Positions 1 through 9,208 of a stretch of 64,000 nt of DNA are shown here, in pieces. Source of the DNA: Oleiphilus messinensis (GTDB lineage: Bacteria > Pseudomonadota > Gammaproteobacteria > Pseudomonadales > Oleiphilaceae). Under the pieces are notes generated by a model, which searched no databases, was not told the origin of the DNA, and saw only the letters and a list, made by a program, of their open reading frames with translations. Location of the stretch: positions 6,203,276 through 6,267,275 of the forward strand of contig NZ_CP021425.1 of the NCBI RefSeq assembly GCF_002162375.1. The letters run 5' to 3'. Position 1 is the stretch's first letter. Every line of letters begins with the position of its first letter. The translations under genes and the position numbers were made by a program.

Positions 1-218
1 GATCCAAACTGTTACACCCTGGGGCACACCCAAAATATTGCGGAAGTTAAATGCACAATAACCGGCACGTACTTCGCCTGAGGATTCTTCACAGACTAGT
101 CTATAAAATCGATTATGACTATTATTTCATCATATCTGCATCAAACTCAGTTGCCACAGGGCTGCAGGCTCTTGTAGTATTGCCCGTCTATTCGAATGCA
201 CACGATGAACAGCAGATA

Positions 219-500
219 ATGATCGGTAACCTCACCAACCTACAGCGTTACGCACTGGTAGCTCTCCTGCTGCTTTGCGTCGGCCTGCTTCAACAGCACA
301 GCCTGGACGCCGGACAGGATGAAGATCACGGCGCTGAGTGTTCAGTCTGTGTTTCAGGAAATCATACCGCAGCACTGCCCAGCCCGTTTGCCGTTCCCAA
401 TATCATACCGGCACCGGTGCAGTGGCGGTCTTTCTCCGCTGAAGCGTTACTGCGCTCCAGCACTCGCCATTTTGACTCCCGCGCGCCACCTGTCGCTTGA
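219..500 (+). CDS. DUF2946-like small membrane/periplasmic protein
   Basis: A 93-residue protein with one hydrophobic N-terminal segment (about residues 9-22, ALVALLLLCVGLL) followed by a short exported domain carrying an ECSVC cysteine pair and a histidine. This layout fits the DUF2946 family of small, often metal-associated proteins found beside zinc or copper genes. The frame is open further upstream (to position 51), but the ATG at 219 puts the hydrophobic segment at the N-terminus. It ends 40 bp before zrgA, in the same direction, so it probably heads the zinc operon. Its function is unknown; the CxxC-like pair suggests metal binding, which is inference. Confidence 0.6.
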   Translation: MIGNLTNLQRYALVALLLLCVGLLQQHSLDAGQDEDHGAECSVCVSGNHTAALPSPFAVPNIIPAPVQWRSFSAEALLRSSTRHFDSRAPPVA

Positions 501-540
501 ATTCTGGCCTTTTCACCAAAATTCAATTTAAGGAGTTATT

Positions 541-1191
541 ATGTCCCGTTTCAAAACAGTACCAGCCGGGTTGCTGGCCGGTTCGCTATGCCTGTTTTCC
601 AGTGCCTACAGTCTTGGCAATGAAACAACACACCGCCAACATGGTGCCCATGTCCATGGCACCGCAACACTGAATATCGCTCAGGAAGGACAACGTCTGG
701 ATCTTATTTTTGAATCCCCAGCGGCAAACTTACTGGGCTTTGAGCATGCACCGGAAAACAAGCAGCAAAAGGAAGCACTCGCAGAGGCCGTAACGCAGCT
801 CAAGCAGGGTGCCACCCTGTTTACGCCCAACCCCGAAGCAGAGTGCACACTCAAATCAGCAGATCTCGACAGTAGCTTGATCCATCATAACGAACACGCA
901 GAAGAACATGACGATCACGACGAGGAACATGATGAGCACGTAGCTGGCGGGCATCACGAAGAGCATGGACATCACGAAGAGCATGGACATGACGAAGCGC
1001 ACGAATCACATTCTGAAATGCTTGCCACCTATCAGTTTCACTGCGCTTCTCCCGAGAAATTGAAAACCATTTCTGTAAATCTGTTCAAATCTTTCAGTGG
1101 CACAGAAAAAATCACCGGGCAATTGATCACTGCACAACAACAGCGAGCACTTGAACTGGATGCACACGGGCCCATCATCACGTTTAAGTGA
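541..1191 (+). CDS. zrgA: ZrgA family zinc uptake protein (DUF2796)
   Basis: A 216-residue exported protein: signal peptide at about 1-25, then a DUF2796/ZrgA domain opening with HRQHGAHVHGTATLNIA, a histidine-rich linker at about residues 115-158 made of HEEHGH-type units, and a short conserved C-terminal part. ZrgA is the periplasmic metal-capturing component of the Zrg zinc-uptake ABC system known from Vibrio, and the His-rich stretch is the expected Zn(II)-binding region. A strong ribosome site (aaggag) lies 7 bases before the ATG. The genes downstream (ATPase, permease, DUF3299 protein) match the same system. I saw no convincing Zur box upstream. The family call is firm; zinc as substrate is taken from the family. 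Confidence 0.9.
   Translation: MSRFKTVPAGLLAGSLCLFSSAYSLGNETTHRQHGAHVHGTATLNIAQEGQRLDLIFESPAANLLGFEHAPENKQQKEALAEAVTQLKQGATLFTPNPEAECTLKSADLDSSLIHHNEHAEEHDDHDEEHDEHVAGGHHEEHGHHEEHGHDEAHESHSEMLATYQFHCASPEKLKTISVNLFKSFSGTEKITGQLITAQQQRALELDAHGPIITFK
952..987 (+). repeat. 18-bp tandem repeat in zrgA His-rich linker
   Basis: Two exact copies of an 18-base unit (952-969 and 970-987, catcacgaagagcatgga) followed by a degenerate third. They encode HHEEHG-type units, so the metal-binding linker could change length by slippage without shifting the frame. Confidence 0.85.
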
Positions 1192-1300
1192 ATAGCGTTC
1201 GTACCCTGCCCCTGATGTTGTCACTGATCGCATCAGGGTTAGGAAACAGATTGTCAGTGTTAATAAACAATGTGACAGCATAGGACCCCGTGAACAGACT

Positions 1301-2017
1301 ATGATCATTGAATTAGAAAACGTTCATTTTCACTGGCCCAAAGCGCCGGAGAACACGATCCAGATTGACCATTTTGCCATGCAGGAAGGCGAATCTGTAT
1401 TCCTCAAGGGCCCGAGCGGTTCCGGAAAATCAACGCTGCTGAGCCTGATAACCGGGGTCAATTCGCCTCAAAAAGGACAAATCAAACTACTCAATCGCAA
1501 TATTGCCGCATTAAGCGCCAGTAAGCGCGATCAGTTTCGTGCCGATCATATTGGCTATATCTTTCAAATGTTCAATCTGCTGCCTTACTTGAACGTGTTG
1601 GAAAATGTATCTCTGGCCTGCCAATTTTCCAGTCGACGCCGAGCCAAAGCGCTGGCGAACTCCAAAAGCCTTCCGGAGGAAGCCCGTCGTTTGCTGGCCC
1701 ATTTGAAAATACCTGACTCACTACACGGACGCCCAGTCACTGAACTCAGTACCGGACAACAACAACGGGTCGCCGTAGCACGGGCTTTGATCGGACAACC
1801 GGAACTCATTATCGCTGACGAGCCAACCTCTGCACTGGATGCCGACAGCCGTTCAGCGTTTATCGATTTACTCTTTGCTGAATGCCAACAAGAACAGGGC
1901 ACATTGCTATTTGTCAGCCATGATCAAGGGCTCAGCACCCATTTTGACCGACATGTGGAACTTTCCGAAATCAATCAGGTGGCAAAGCCCGCTCACTCAG
2001 AGGGAGGTTTTCACTGA
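1301..2017 (+). CDS. ABC transporter ATP-binding protein (LolD/MacB type)
   Basis: A 238-residue nucleotide-binding subunit. Walker A is GPSGSGKST near residue 38, the signature is LSTGQQQRVAVARAL, and Walker B is LIIADEPTSALD, followed by the switch histidine in LFVSHD. The Q-loop YIFQMFNLLPYLNVLENV is typical of the LolD/MacB/FtsE branch, which pairs with FtsX-like permeases rather than classical importers. The stop codon overlaps the permease ATG by one base (TGATG), implying translational coupling. By position this is the ATPase of the Zrg zinc system. It lies 109 bp after zrgA. Confidence 0.9.
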   Translation: MIIELENVHFHWPKAPENTIQIDHFAMQEGESVFLKGPSGSGKSTLLSLITGVNSPQKGQIKLLNRNIAALSASKRDQFRADHIGYIFQMFNLLPYLNVLENVSLACQFSSRRRAKALANSKSLPEEARRLLAHLKIPDSLHGRPVTELSTGQQQRVAVARALIGQPELIIADEPTSALDADSRSAFIDLLFAECQQEQGTLLFVSHDQGLSTHFDRHVELSEINQVAKPAHSEGGFH

Positions 2018-3240
2018 TGTCCATACTGATGCTCGCGGGAAAAAGTCTGGGAAACCGAAAAGCCACAGTAATACTCACAGTGTCTGCTATCGCGGTGAGC
2101 GTGGCTCTGCTCCTTGCAGTTGAACGAACCCGAACCCAGGCAAAAGCCCATTTTGCCAATACCATCTCCGGGACCGATATGATTGTGGGTGCCCGGACAG
2201 GACCGGTACAACTCTTGTTGTATTCCGTTTTCCATATCGGCAATGCGACGAACAATATTTCCTGGGAAAGCTATCAGGAAATTGCCACTCATCGGGCTGT
2301 TAAATGGTCTGTCCCCTTATCATTGGGGGATTCTCACAAAGGATTCCGGGTACTGGGTACCGAGACTTCGTTTTTTGACTACTACCATTATGGCCAAAAC
2401 CAAGCACTGCAATACCGGGATGGCCACCCCTTCAATGCTGTTTTTGATGCCGTAATCGGGGCAGAAGTCGCCGCAAAATTAGGCTATGAAATCGGTGATA
2501 AAATCATTTTGGCCCACGGAGCCGCCAGTACCTCTTTTGCTCAACACAGCGATTATCCCTTTACAATTACCGGTATTTTAAAACCGACGTCAACACCGGT
2601 GGACCGAACCGTTCTGGTCAGTTTGGCAGGAATTGAGGCAATCCATCAAAGCAACGCGGCCAAGCAGGCAGGTGAACCCCTTGATCCTGAAGTCATTACG
2701 GCGGCTTTAGTCGGCTTGAAATCCAAGATCCAACTGTTTCAGCTACAACGCTTTATCAATGAGTATTCTGAGGAGCCCTTACTGGGCATTGCACCGGGCG
2801 TCACACTCTACGAACTTTGGAATTTAATGGGCGTCGCGGAACAAGCGCTCATTACGATAACCTGGTTTGTGGTTGCAACGGGCTTGATCGGTATGCTGGC
2901 AATGATTATTGCGAGCCTCAACGAGCGACGGCGGGAGATGGCCATACTCAGAGCCATCGGAGCGCGTCCCATACATATCTTTTTGTTGCTCGTGTGCGAA
3001 TCCGGCTTGCTGGCCTTGCTCGGCGCCGTGTTAGGTGTAATTTTGTTGTACCTGTCTCTGTTTTTAGCACAACCCTATTTGCTGGACCAGTTCGGATTGA
3101 TGATTCACATCAGCCCGTTAACCCTTCATGAATGGCAGTTGCTTGCTGCTGTAATTACTGCCGGTCTGCTGGTCGGGATTATTCCGTCTATCAGGGCGTT
3201 CCGTATGTCATTGGCAGATGGCATGACGATTCGAATATAG
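2017..3240 (+). CDS. FtsX/MacB-type ABC permease
   Basis: A 407-residue inner-membrane permease with the MacB/FtsX layout: one N-terminal transmembrane segment (about 18-35), a large periplasmic domain (about 40-275), and three C-terminal segments (about 280-395) with the signature ERRREMAILRAIGARP just after the second helix. It is coupled to the preceding ATPase by a one-base overlap and followed 9 bp later by the DUF3299 gene, whose ribosome site overlaps this stop. This is the permease expected for the Zrg zinc system, although the fold class is better known for mechanotransmission than for ion import. Confidence 0.9.
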   Translation: MSILMLAGKSLGNRKATVILTVSAIAVSVALLLAVERTRTQAKAHFANTISGTDMIVGARTGPVQLLLYSVFHIGNATNNISWESYQEIATHRAVKWSVPLSLGDSHKGFRVLGTETSFFDYYHYGQNQALQYRDGHPFNAVFDAVIGAEVAAKLGYEIGDKIILAHGAASTSFAQHSDYPFTITGILKPTSTPVDRTVLVSLAGIEAIHQSNAAKQAGEPLDPEVITAALVGLKSKIQLFQLQRFINEYSEEPLLGIAPGVTLYELWNLMGVAEQALITITWFVVATGLIGMLAMIIASLNERRREMAILRAIGARPIHIFLLLVCESGLLALLGAVLGVILLYLSLFLAQPYLLDQFGLMIHISPLTLHEWQLLAAVITAGLLVGIIPSIRAFRMSLADGMTIRI

Positions 3241-3249
3241 GAGGCTTGT

Positions 3250-3786
3250 ATGCCGCAATATGCAAAATTTACTCATATTATTACTGCAATGGGCGCACTC
3301 AAAACAAGCCTGATTGCAGGCCTGTTTTTCATCTCGATTATGCCGCTCTCCGTCTGGTCAGCGGAGGCCAAGACCATCTCCTGGGAAGATTTGATTCCTG
3401 AAAATGCCCCACAACTCGCCGCGCCCCCCAGCATCACCCATGATAGCCCTGTGACAGTTCCGCCAGCTCAATCAGAGCAGATCGATGTCCGCCCGGAACT
3501 AAATGGCAAAGCGATCAAACTTCCCGGTTTTATTGTTCCTTTGGAGGGCGATGAAAATCGGGTGACGGAATTCTTGCTGGTCCCCTATTTTGGGGCCTGC
3601 ATCCATGTTCCACCGCCGCCGGCCAATCAAATCGTACACGTAAAATATCCGAAAGGTGTTCCCGGTGAACTACTCTACAGCCCGGTTTGGATCGAAGGCC
3701 CGCTGTCGACCAGCACGGTTGCCACCGAGCTGGCAACATCGGGGTACAGCATGGCTGCTGTCGAGGTCACCGAATATACGGAATAG
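3250..3786 (+). CDS. DUF3299 exported protein of the zinc operon
   Basis: A 178-residue exported protein. The N-terminus has a hydrophobic segment at about 19-37 ending in VWSAEA, consistent with signal cleavage. The DUF3299 domain has the hallmark KLPGFIVPLEG followed by FGACIHVPPPPANQIVHV, with a Cys-His pair that could bind metal or a partner. A good ribosome site (aggagg) overlaps the permease stop. DUF3299 proteins recur with ZrgA-type operons and other FtsX-type transporters. The biochemical role is unknown. It is the last gene of the operon and converges on uxuA. Confidence 0.8.
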   Translation: MPQYAKFTHIITAMGALKTSLIAGLFFISIMPLSVWSAEAKTISWEDLIPENAPQLAAPPSITHDSPVTVPPAQSEQIDVRPELNGKAIKLPGFIVPLEGDENRVTEFLLVPYFGACIHVPPPPANQIVHVKYPKGVPGELLYSPVWIEGPLSTSTVATELATSGYSMAAVEVTEYTE

Positions 3787-3818
3787 CGCTTATCAGATAG
3801 AACTCGAATAGCCCGGGC

Positions 3819-5006
3819 TCAATTAGCACTGAAAAAACTTCGTTTCAGTGCTAATTCCAAGCCACGAATTTCAGCCAACCCTTTTAAGCGGCCAATTGCC
3901 GAATAACCAGGGTTGGTTTTCTTGTGCAAATCATCGAGAATCTGGTGCCCATGGTCGGGACGCATGGCAATAAGGTCTTCCCGTCCGGCTAACTCACGGC
4001 GATGCTCCTCTCGCAGAATTTCCATTACGATGCCAACCATATCGACATCACCGGTCAGGTGAGCCGCTTCGTGGAAACTCAAAGGATTAGGTTCACGCTG
4101 GGTGGAGCGCAAATGGGTAAAATAGATGCGATCGGCAAAGCGTTTGACCATGAATAACAAATCGTTATCCGAGCGAACCCCATAAGACCCGGTGCAGAAT
4201 GTCAGCCCGTTATTTAACTGTGGCACAGCCTGTGTCAACCATTCTATATCTTCCAGTGTTGAGACGATTCTGGGCAAGCCAAATAACGGGCGCGGTGGAT
4301 CATCAGGGTGAATGGCTAACCGGATTCCTTTGGCTTCGCAAATTGGCATCAGTGCCTTCAGAAAATGCAATAGATGATCTCGCAGACGCTTCTTGTCAAT
4401 ATCTGCATATCGGGCCAGCTGGTGTCGAAAATCCTCCAGGGTGTAGTGCTCTTCTGCCCCGGGCAATCCAGCGATAATGGTTTGAGTTAATCGATCCCGC
4501 TGTTCCTGGTTAGAGTGCTGTAAGTATTGACGGGCTCGAAGTTGCTCTTCTTCCGGGTATTCATCCGCCGCACCTGGCCGTTGCAAGATAAACAAATCAA
4601 AAGCCGCAAATGCATCCTGATCAAAGCGCAGGGCTTTTGAACCATCAGGTAACTCATAATCGAGATCGGTTCGGGTCCAGTCCAGTACCGGCATAAAGTT
4701 GTAGCACACCGTATGAATGCCACAACGAGACAAATTAATCAGAGTTTGCTGGTAATTTGCAATCCAGCGCTCAACTTGTCCGCTGCGGGTTTTAATCTCC
4801 TCGTGTACAGGAACACTTTCAACCACATTCCAGCGCAGTCCCTTTGCTTCAATCTGCGCTTTACGGGCCTGTATTTCGGCTTCCGGCCACACCTCACCAT
4901 TGGCAATATGATGCAGTGCGGTCACCACCGCAGTGGCTCCAGCCTGTCGAATATCGTTCAATGAGACCGGATCTTCCGGACCATACCAGCGCCAGCTCTG
5001 CTCCAT
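3819..5006 (-). CDS. uxuA: Mannonate dehydratase
   Basis: A 395-residue protein of normal UxuA length, beginning [16 protein letters not shown], the family's typical N-terminus. It dehydrates D-mannonate to 2-keto-3-deoxy-D-gluconate in the cytoplasm, the third step of D-glucuronate catabolism. Metal-site segments are visible, including [19 protein letters not shown] and [17 protein letters not shown], plus a C-terminal [19 protein letters not shown] ribosome site precedes the ATG. It is transcribed divergently from the GH31-uxuB-uxaC-kdgK operon across 110 bp, so both are probably controlled from the shared region. Confidence 0.95.
   Translation of the reverse strand: MEQSWRWYGPEDPVSLNDIRQAGATAVVTALHHIANGEVWPEAEIQARKAQIEAKGLRWNVVESVPVHEEIKTRSGQVERWIANYQQTLINLSRCGIHTVCYNFMPVLDWTRTDLDYELPDGSKALRFDQDAFAAFDLFILQRPGAADEYPEEEQLRARQYLQHSNQEQRDRLTQTIIAGLPGAEEHYTLEDFRHQLARYADIDKKRLRDHLLHFLKALMPICEAKGIRLAIHPDDPPRPLFGLPRIVSTLEDIEWLTQAVPQLNNGLTFCTGSYGVRSDNDLLFMVKRFADRIYFTHLRSTQREPNPLSFHEAAHLTGDVDMVGIVMEILREEHRRELAGREDLIAMRPDHGHQILDDLHKKTNPGYSAIGRLKGLAEIRGLELALKRSFFSAN
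3821..3856. terminator. 14-bp perfect inverted repeat over the uxuA 3' end
   Basis: Positions 3821-3834 (AATTAGCACTGAAA) pair perfectly with 3843-3856 around an 8-base loop. The hairpin lies inside the last codons of uxuA and in the convergent gap after the zinc operon, where a two-way terminator would be expected. There is no clear T-tract on either side, so intrinsic termination is uncertain; it may instead protect mRNA 3' ends. Confidence 0.55.
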
Positions 5007-5054
5007 AATAAATCGTTCCTCAAGCGAATGTTTAACCGCCGGATATCCGGTCGT

Positions 5055-5097
5055 TTGTCATCTATCTTTCACGTCACAGATGTAGCTTTGATGACAA
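5055..5097. promoter_or_regulatory. Inverted repeat in the uxuA/GH31 divergent region
   Basis: TTGTCATC at 5055-5062 and its exact complement GATGACAA at 5090-5097 are separated by 27 bp in the only intergenic space between the divergent uronate genes. GntR-family uronate regulators bind inverted repeats in such positions. Assigning this as an operator is inference from location and symmetry alone. Confidence 0.35.
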
Positions 5098-5116
5098 TGC
5101 CACACTGATACAATTT

Positions 5117-7612
5117 TTGGATGCACAGCCTTTGAGAACGCTGAAGAACTGGACCACAGTAGAACAACAACCCCACCAGGTTACCCTAGTCTGCGAGGAC
5201 GGCAGCCGTTTTCATATTTTTGTGCTGGAGGAAACCCTGTTTCGGGTGCTTCTGGAACCGGAATCCGGTTTGCAGCTTCCGAAAACCTGGAGCATCGCCC
5301 CGGTCTCGGACGATTCACCCTGCCCGGTCGCCGATACCCCGTTGCAGGGACGACCACGTAACGGATCGGCAGCGCTTGCGGGATTCAGCCTGCCTGAATT
5401 CACAGTGCAAGACTCAGGAGAACAACTGATCATCAGTACCTCCAGACTTCGCGTCACGATCAGTCGCCCCCTGCAATTGCAATGGGCCAGCTGTAACGAA
5501 GCCAACCCCGTTGAATGGCACATCATCGCGGAAGATCGCCCCACTGGTGCCTATGCGCGCAGTTCCCGCACCGGTGGAATCGCCCATTTTATGCGCTGCC
5601 AACAGCACGCTGTGGATCACCAATCCCATAAAATTCCGGGTAGAGAGTATTATTTTGGCCTGGGAGAAAAGGCAGGTGAGACCAATCGTTACGGTCGTCG
5701 ATTCGAGATGCGTAATCTCGATGCAATGGGCTACGATGCAGAACGAACCGATCCACTGTACAAGCATATCCCGTTTTATATTACCCATCTTCGCCGCAAT
5801 GCCTTAACCGCAAGTTATGGCTTGTTTTACGACAATCTGTCTACGTGCTGGTTCGACCTGGGCAACGAAATCGATAATTACCACGCCCCCTACCGCAGCT
5901 ACCGGGCGGAAGCGGGTGACCTGGACTACTACTTTATACTGGGGCCCAGTGTCGCGAACGTGACCGAGCAATTCAACCGGCTCACCGGCGGCACCCATAT
6001 TCCGCCCAAATGGAGCCTGGGATACAGCGCGTCCAGCATGTACTACACCGATGCGGAAAATACCCAAGCCCTGCTGGGTGAGTTTTTAGCACAATGCGAC
6101 CGGCACCAGATCCCCTGCGATTCATTCCAGCTGTCATCAGGCTATACATCTATCGGGAACAAGCGCTATGTATTCCACTGGAATCAGCAAAAAGTACCGG
6201 ATATCCAGAGCCTCTGCCGGCAATTTGAAGCACAGGGCATTAAACTCATTGCCAATATCAAGCCCTGTCTGCTTCAGGATCATCCTGAGTACAGGTCACT
6301 GCAACAGGACCGGCTGTTCATTGAAACCAGCGAGGGTGTCCCGGAGCGCTCCGTCTTCTGGGACGATGAAGGCTCTCATCTCGATTTTACCCATCCACCA
6401 TCACTGAACTGGTGGCAAAACAAGGTCAAATCGAGCTTGCTGGAAAATGGAATTGCAGCGACCTGGAATGACAATAACGAATTTGAAATCTGGGATGATC
6501 GCGCTTACTGTCGCGGTTTTGGTGAAACCATAGACATTCGCTTGATGCGCCCTGTACTCGCACTGTTGATGATGCGGGCATCCTTTTCGGCACAGCGCGA
6601 GTTCAGCAATGGGGAACGACCGTTTCTCATCTCTCGCTCGGGTTGTGCCGGGATGGGGCGTTACGTACAGACCTGGACCGGAGATAACAAGACCTGCTGG
6701 AATAGTCTGAAATACAATATCAAAATGGGCATCGGTCTCAGCCTGAGCGGCGTGTACAATTTCGGCCATGATATCGGCGGTTTTGCCGGGCCCCGGCCCG
6801 ATCCGGAATTGTTTGTGCGCTGGGTTCAGAATGGAGCACTGCACCCACGCTGCACCATTCACTCCTGGAATAGTGATGGCAGTGTAAATGAACCCTGGAT
6901 GTATCCAGAAGTACTCTCTGAAGTCCGTGAGGCGCTGCACCTGCGCTATCACTTATTACCGTTGCTGGGCCATCTGTTGTGGCAAGCACATCGCGACGCC
7001 CGCCCGATTATCACCCCCACGTTCTATCACTTTGAATCGGATCCACTGACATTGACCGAAAATGATGATTTTATGGTCGGTGACGCACTCCTCGTCGCCT
7101 CTGTCGTCACCGCCAACAGCACGGAGAGACAAGTCTATCTCCCTGCAAATCAGAATACATGGGATACAACAGGTGGCTGGTATGATTTTTATGATCACAG
7201 CTGGTATAAAGGTGAACAGGACATTACCCTGCCTGCGCCGTTAAATCGTTTGCCACTCCTGGCAAGAGCGGGTTCGATTATCCCGACCCGCAATACTGCG
7301 GGCGTTCGAAATACTCTGCATGACGGCCACAGACGCTGGCAAATTTTTCCCTTCAAGCTAGCCGGTAAACGCGACTGTCTGCTCTATGATGAAGACAAAA
7401 ACGCCGAGTGCAAACAGTTCAAGATCAATCTCGAGTGCAGTCCGGAGCATATAAAGCTGGATATTGCGACCCATCAAACCGGTGCTACCGAGTACGAGTA
7501 TCTGGAACTGGTGCTACCAAAAGGCGAGCAGCGCCCCTTAATCGTAAATGGGCAACCTACCGGTCCGATGGCGCGCATCAGGGTAGAGGCACTTGTAAAA
7601 CGCACAACCTGA
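5117..7612 (+). CDS. Glycoside hydrolase family 31
   Basis: An 831-residue cytoplasmic enzyme with no signal peptide. It has an N-terminal beta-sandwich (about 1-270), a TIM barrel (about 290-640) and C-terminal beta domains. The GH31 nucleophile is Asp452 in ATWNDNNEF, and the acid/base is Asp523 in TWTGDNKTCW. It therefore cleaves terminal alpha-glycosides with retention. Its place at the head of a glucuronate operon suggests an alpha-linked uronide or an acidic oligosaccharide as substrate, but GH31 enzymes are mostly alpha-glucosidases or alpha-xylosidases, so this is inference. The start is a TTG, since no in-frame ATG lies nearby; the exact start is uncertain. Confidence 0.88.
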   Translation: MDAQPLRTLKNWTTVEQQPHQVTLVCEDGSRFHIFVLEETLFRVLLEPESGLQLPKTWSIAPVSDDSPCPVADTPLQGRPRNGSAALAGFSLPEFTVQDSGEQLIISTSRLRVTISRPLQLQWASCNEANPVEWHIIAEDRPTGAYARSSRTGGIAHFMRCQQHAVDHQSHKIPGREYYFGLGEKAGETNRYGRRFEMRNLDAMGYDAERTDPLYKHIPFYITHLRRNALTASYGLFYDNLSTCWFDLGNEIDNYHAPYRSYRAEAGDLDYYFILGPSVANVTEQFNRLTGGTHIPPKWSLGYSASSMYYTDAENTQALLGEFLAQCDRHQIPCDSFQLSSGYTSIGNKRYVFHWNQQKVPDIQSLCRQFEAQGIKLIANIKPCLLQDHPEYRSLQQDRLFIETSEGVPERSVFWDDEGSHLDFTHPPSLNWWQNKVKSSLLENGIAATWNDNNEFEIWDDRAYCRGFGETIDIRLMRPVLALLMMRASFSAQREFSNGERPFLISRSGCAGMGRYVQTWTGDNKTCWNSLKYNIKMGIGLSLSGVYNFGHDIGGFAGPRPDPELFVRWVQNGALHPRCTIHSWNSDGSVNEPWMYPEVLSEVREALHLRYHLLPLLGHLLWQAHRDARPIITPTFYHFESDPLTLTENDDFMVGDALLVASVVTANSTERQVYLPANQNTWDTTGGWYDFYDHSWYKGEQDITLPAPLNRLPLLARAGSIIPTRNTAGVRNTLHDGHRRWQIFPFKLAGKRDCLLYDEDKNAECKQFKINLECSPEHIKLDIATHQTGATEYEYLELVLPKGEQRPLIVNGQPTGPMARIRVEALVKRTT

Positions 7613-7723
7613 GCGCAGGGGTTAACGCCATTTCACCGACTGTCATAGATTGGTCATCTTCGGCACCAATAATGATCAGATCAGGATGTATAGATCATGT
7701 CATAACCGTGGCGAACAAGACGG

Positions 7724-9208
7724 ATGCTTACCCAAAATCAGGAACACAAGGCGGCAGAGCTATCAGCTCCCCCCTATGATCGCAGCGCATTAAAGCCTTA
7801 CCTGTTACATATCGGCTTCGGAAATTTTTTTCGCGCCCACACCGCTTTTATTACTGATCAATTGGCCAGGACGGGCGAAAGTCATTGGGGAATCACCATT
7901 GTCAATCTGTTCAAGGCTGACGGGATCCGGCAATTGCGACAACAAAATCACTTATACTCAGTGACACAGGTTGAAGCCAAAGCAAAGCAGGAATGGATAA
8001 TCGGATCTGTAATCGCATCACTGCACCCGGTGATCGATGGCTTACCCGCCATTATGGCCGCACTCAGCGCCCCTGAACTTAAAGTAATAAGCCTTACCAT
8101 AACCGAAAAAGGTTACGGCCTGTCCCCGGCTACGGGTGAGCTCGATCTCACCCACCCCCTGATTGTGGCAGACCTTAAATCCCCTGAAACACCACACTCT
8201 GCAATCGGTGTTCTGGTCGAGGGATTGAGACAGCGTTATGCAGCCTGCGGGACGCCGGTGACCATTCTGAGTTGCGATAATCTCGCCCATAACGGGGATT
8301 TGACCCGAAATGCAGTTGTCGCATTCGCGGCACAACGATGTGTTGAACTCGCCCACTGGATTGAAAACAACTGTACTTTTCCCAATACCATGGTGGACCG
8401 CATGGTACCCAAGCTGAGCGCTGAAATACGGGCCAGCCTGAACCCGGAAACATTGGCAGTGGATCAACTCGCTACGGCCTGTGAGCCCTATTGCCAGTGG
8501 GTGATCGAAGACCGGTTTGTAAATGGCAAGCCGGAATGGAATCGCGTCGGGGTAAACTTTGTCGATAGTATCGCCCCCTACGAAATGATGAAACTACGCC
8601 TGCTCAACGCCAGCCATTCATTTTTGGCCTACCTGGGACTTTTGGCCGGTTACAAAACCATCTCGGAAACAATGGGTGATCAGAGTTTCCGTCGCGCGGT
8701 GATCCGACTGATGCTGGACGAACAGGCCCCGACCCTTAAACTGCCGCCGGAAATCAGCTTGAACGATTATATCAACAGTATCGTGAACCGCTTTGAAACC
8801 CCCTTGTTACATCATCGCACACAACAAATTGCGATTGATGGCAGCCAGAAACTGCAACAACGTATCATCCCGTCAATCCAGTATCATTTTGACAAGGGCA
8901 CCGACTACACCTTGCTGATATTGACCGTAGCCGCCTGGATGCGTTACGCCAGTGGCATCTCAGAGCGCGGTGGCATACTTGAGGTGCAGGATCCGTTGGC
9001 AAACGAATTGAAACGCATCTATATTCAACATGGACTACGGGATCAAGTGGTGGACGAAATTCTGAAAATCCCGAACTTATTCCCAGTCACTCTGGCGAAT
9101 CATCCCGAATTTAAAGCAACACTGCGCAACAGCTTTAACAGATTACTGAAGTCCGGCGCCCAAAAAACCGTGGAACAGTTGGTAACCTGCAATGACGCCC
9201 TTTCTTAG
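7724..9208 (+). CDS. uxuB: Fructuronate reductase (mannonate oxidoreductase)
   Basis: A 494-residue member of the polyol (mannitol) dehydrogenase family. The N-terminal Rossmann part carries LLHIGFGNFFRAHTAFITDQ, the family nucleotide-binding segment, and the C-terminal helical domain carries KLRLLNASHSFLAYLGLL with the catalytic lysine region. The genes around it (uxaC, uxuA, kdgK) make UxuB, reducing D-fructuronate to D-mannonate with NADH, the best choice over mannitol dehydrogenase. It starts 111 bp after the GH31 gene, and its end overlaps uxaC by 17 bp, implying tight coupling. Confidence 0.9.
   Translation: MLTQNQEHKAAELSAPPYDRSALKPYLLHIGFGNFFRAHTAFITDQLARTGESHWGITIVNLFKADGIRQLRQQNHLYSVTQVEAKAKQEWIIGSVIASLHPVIDGLPAIMAALSAPELKVISLTITEKGYGLSPATGELDLTHPLIVADLKSPETPHSAIGVLVEGLRQRYAACGTPVTILSCDNLAHNGDLTRNAVVAFAAQRCVELAHWIENNCTFPNTMVDRMVPKLSAEIRASLNPETLAVDQLATACEPYCQWVIEDRFVNGKPEWNRVGVNFVDSIAPYEMMKLRLLNASHSFLAYLGLLAGYKTISETMGDQSFRRAVIRLMLDEQAPTLKLPPEISLNDYINSIVNRFETPLLHHRTQQIAIDGSQKLQQRIIPSIQYHFDKGTDYTLLILTVAAWMRYASGISERGGILEVQDPLANELKRIYIQHGLRDQVVDEILKIPNLFPVTLANHPEFKATLRNSFNRLLKSGAQKTVEQLVTCNDALS

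Noticed and set aside
1-218. Zur box or N-terminal extension before the DUF2946 gene
   Set aside because: An AT-rich stretch at 105-140 lacks the symmetric Zur pattern, and the open frame upstream of 219 does not look like a signal peptide.
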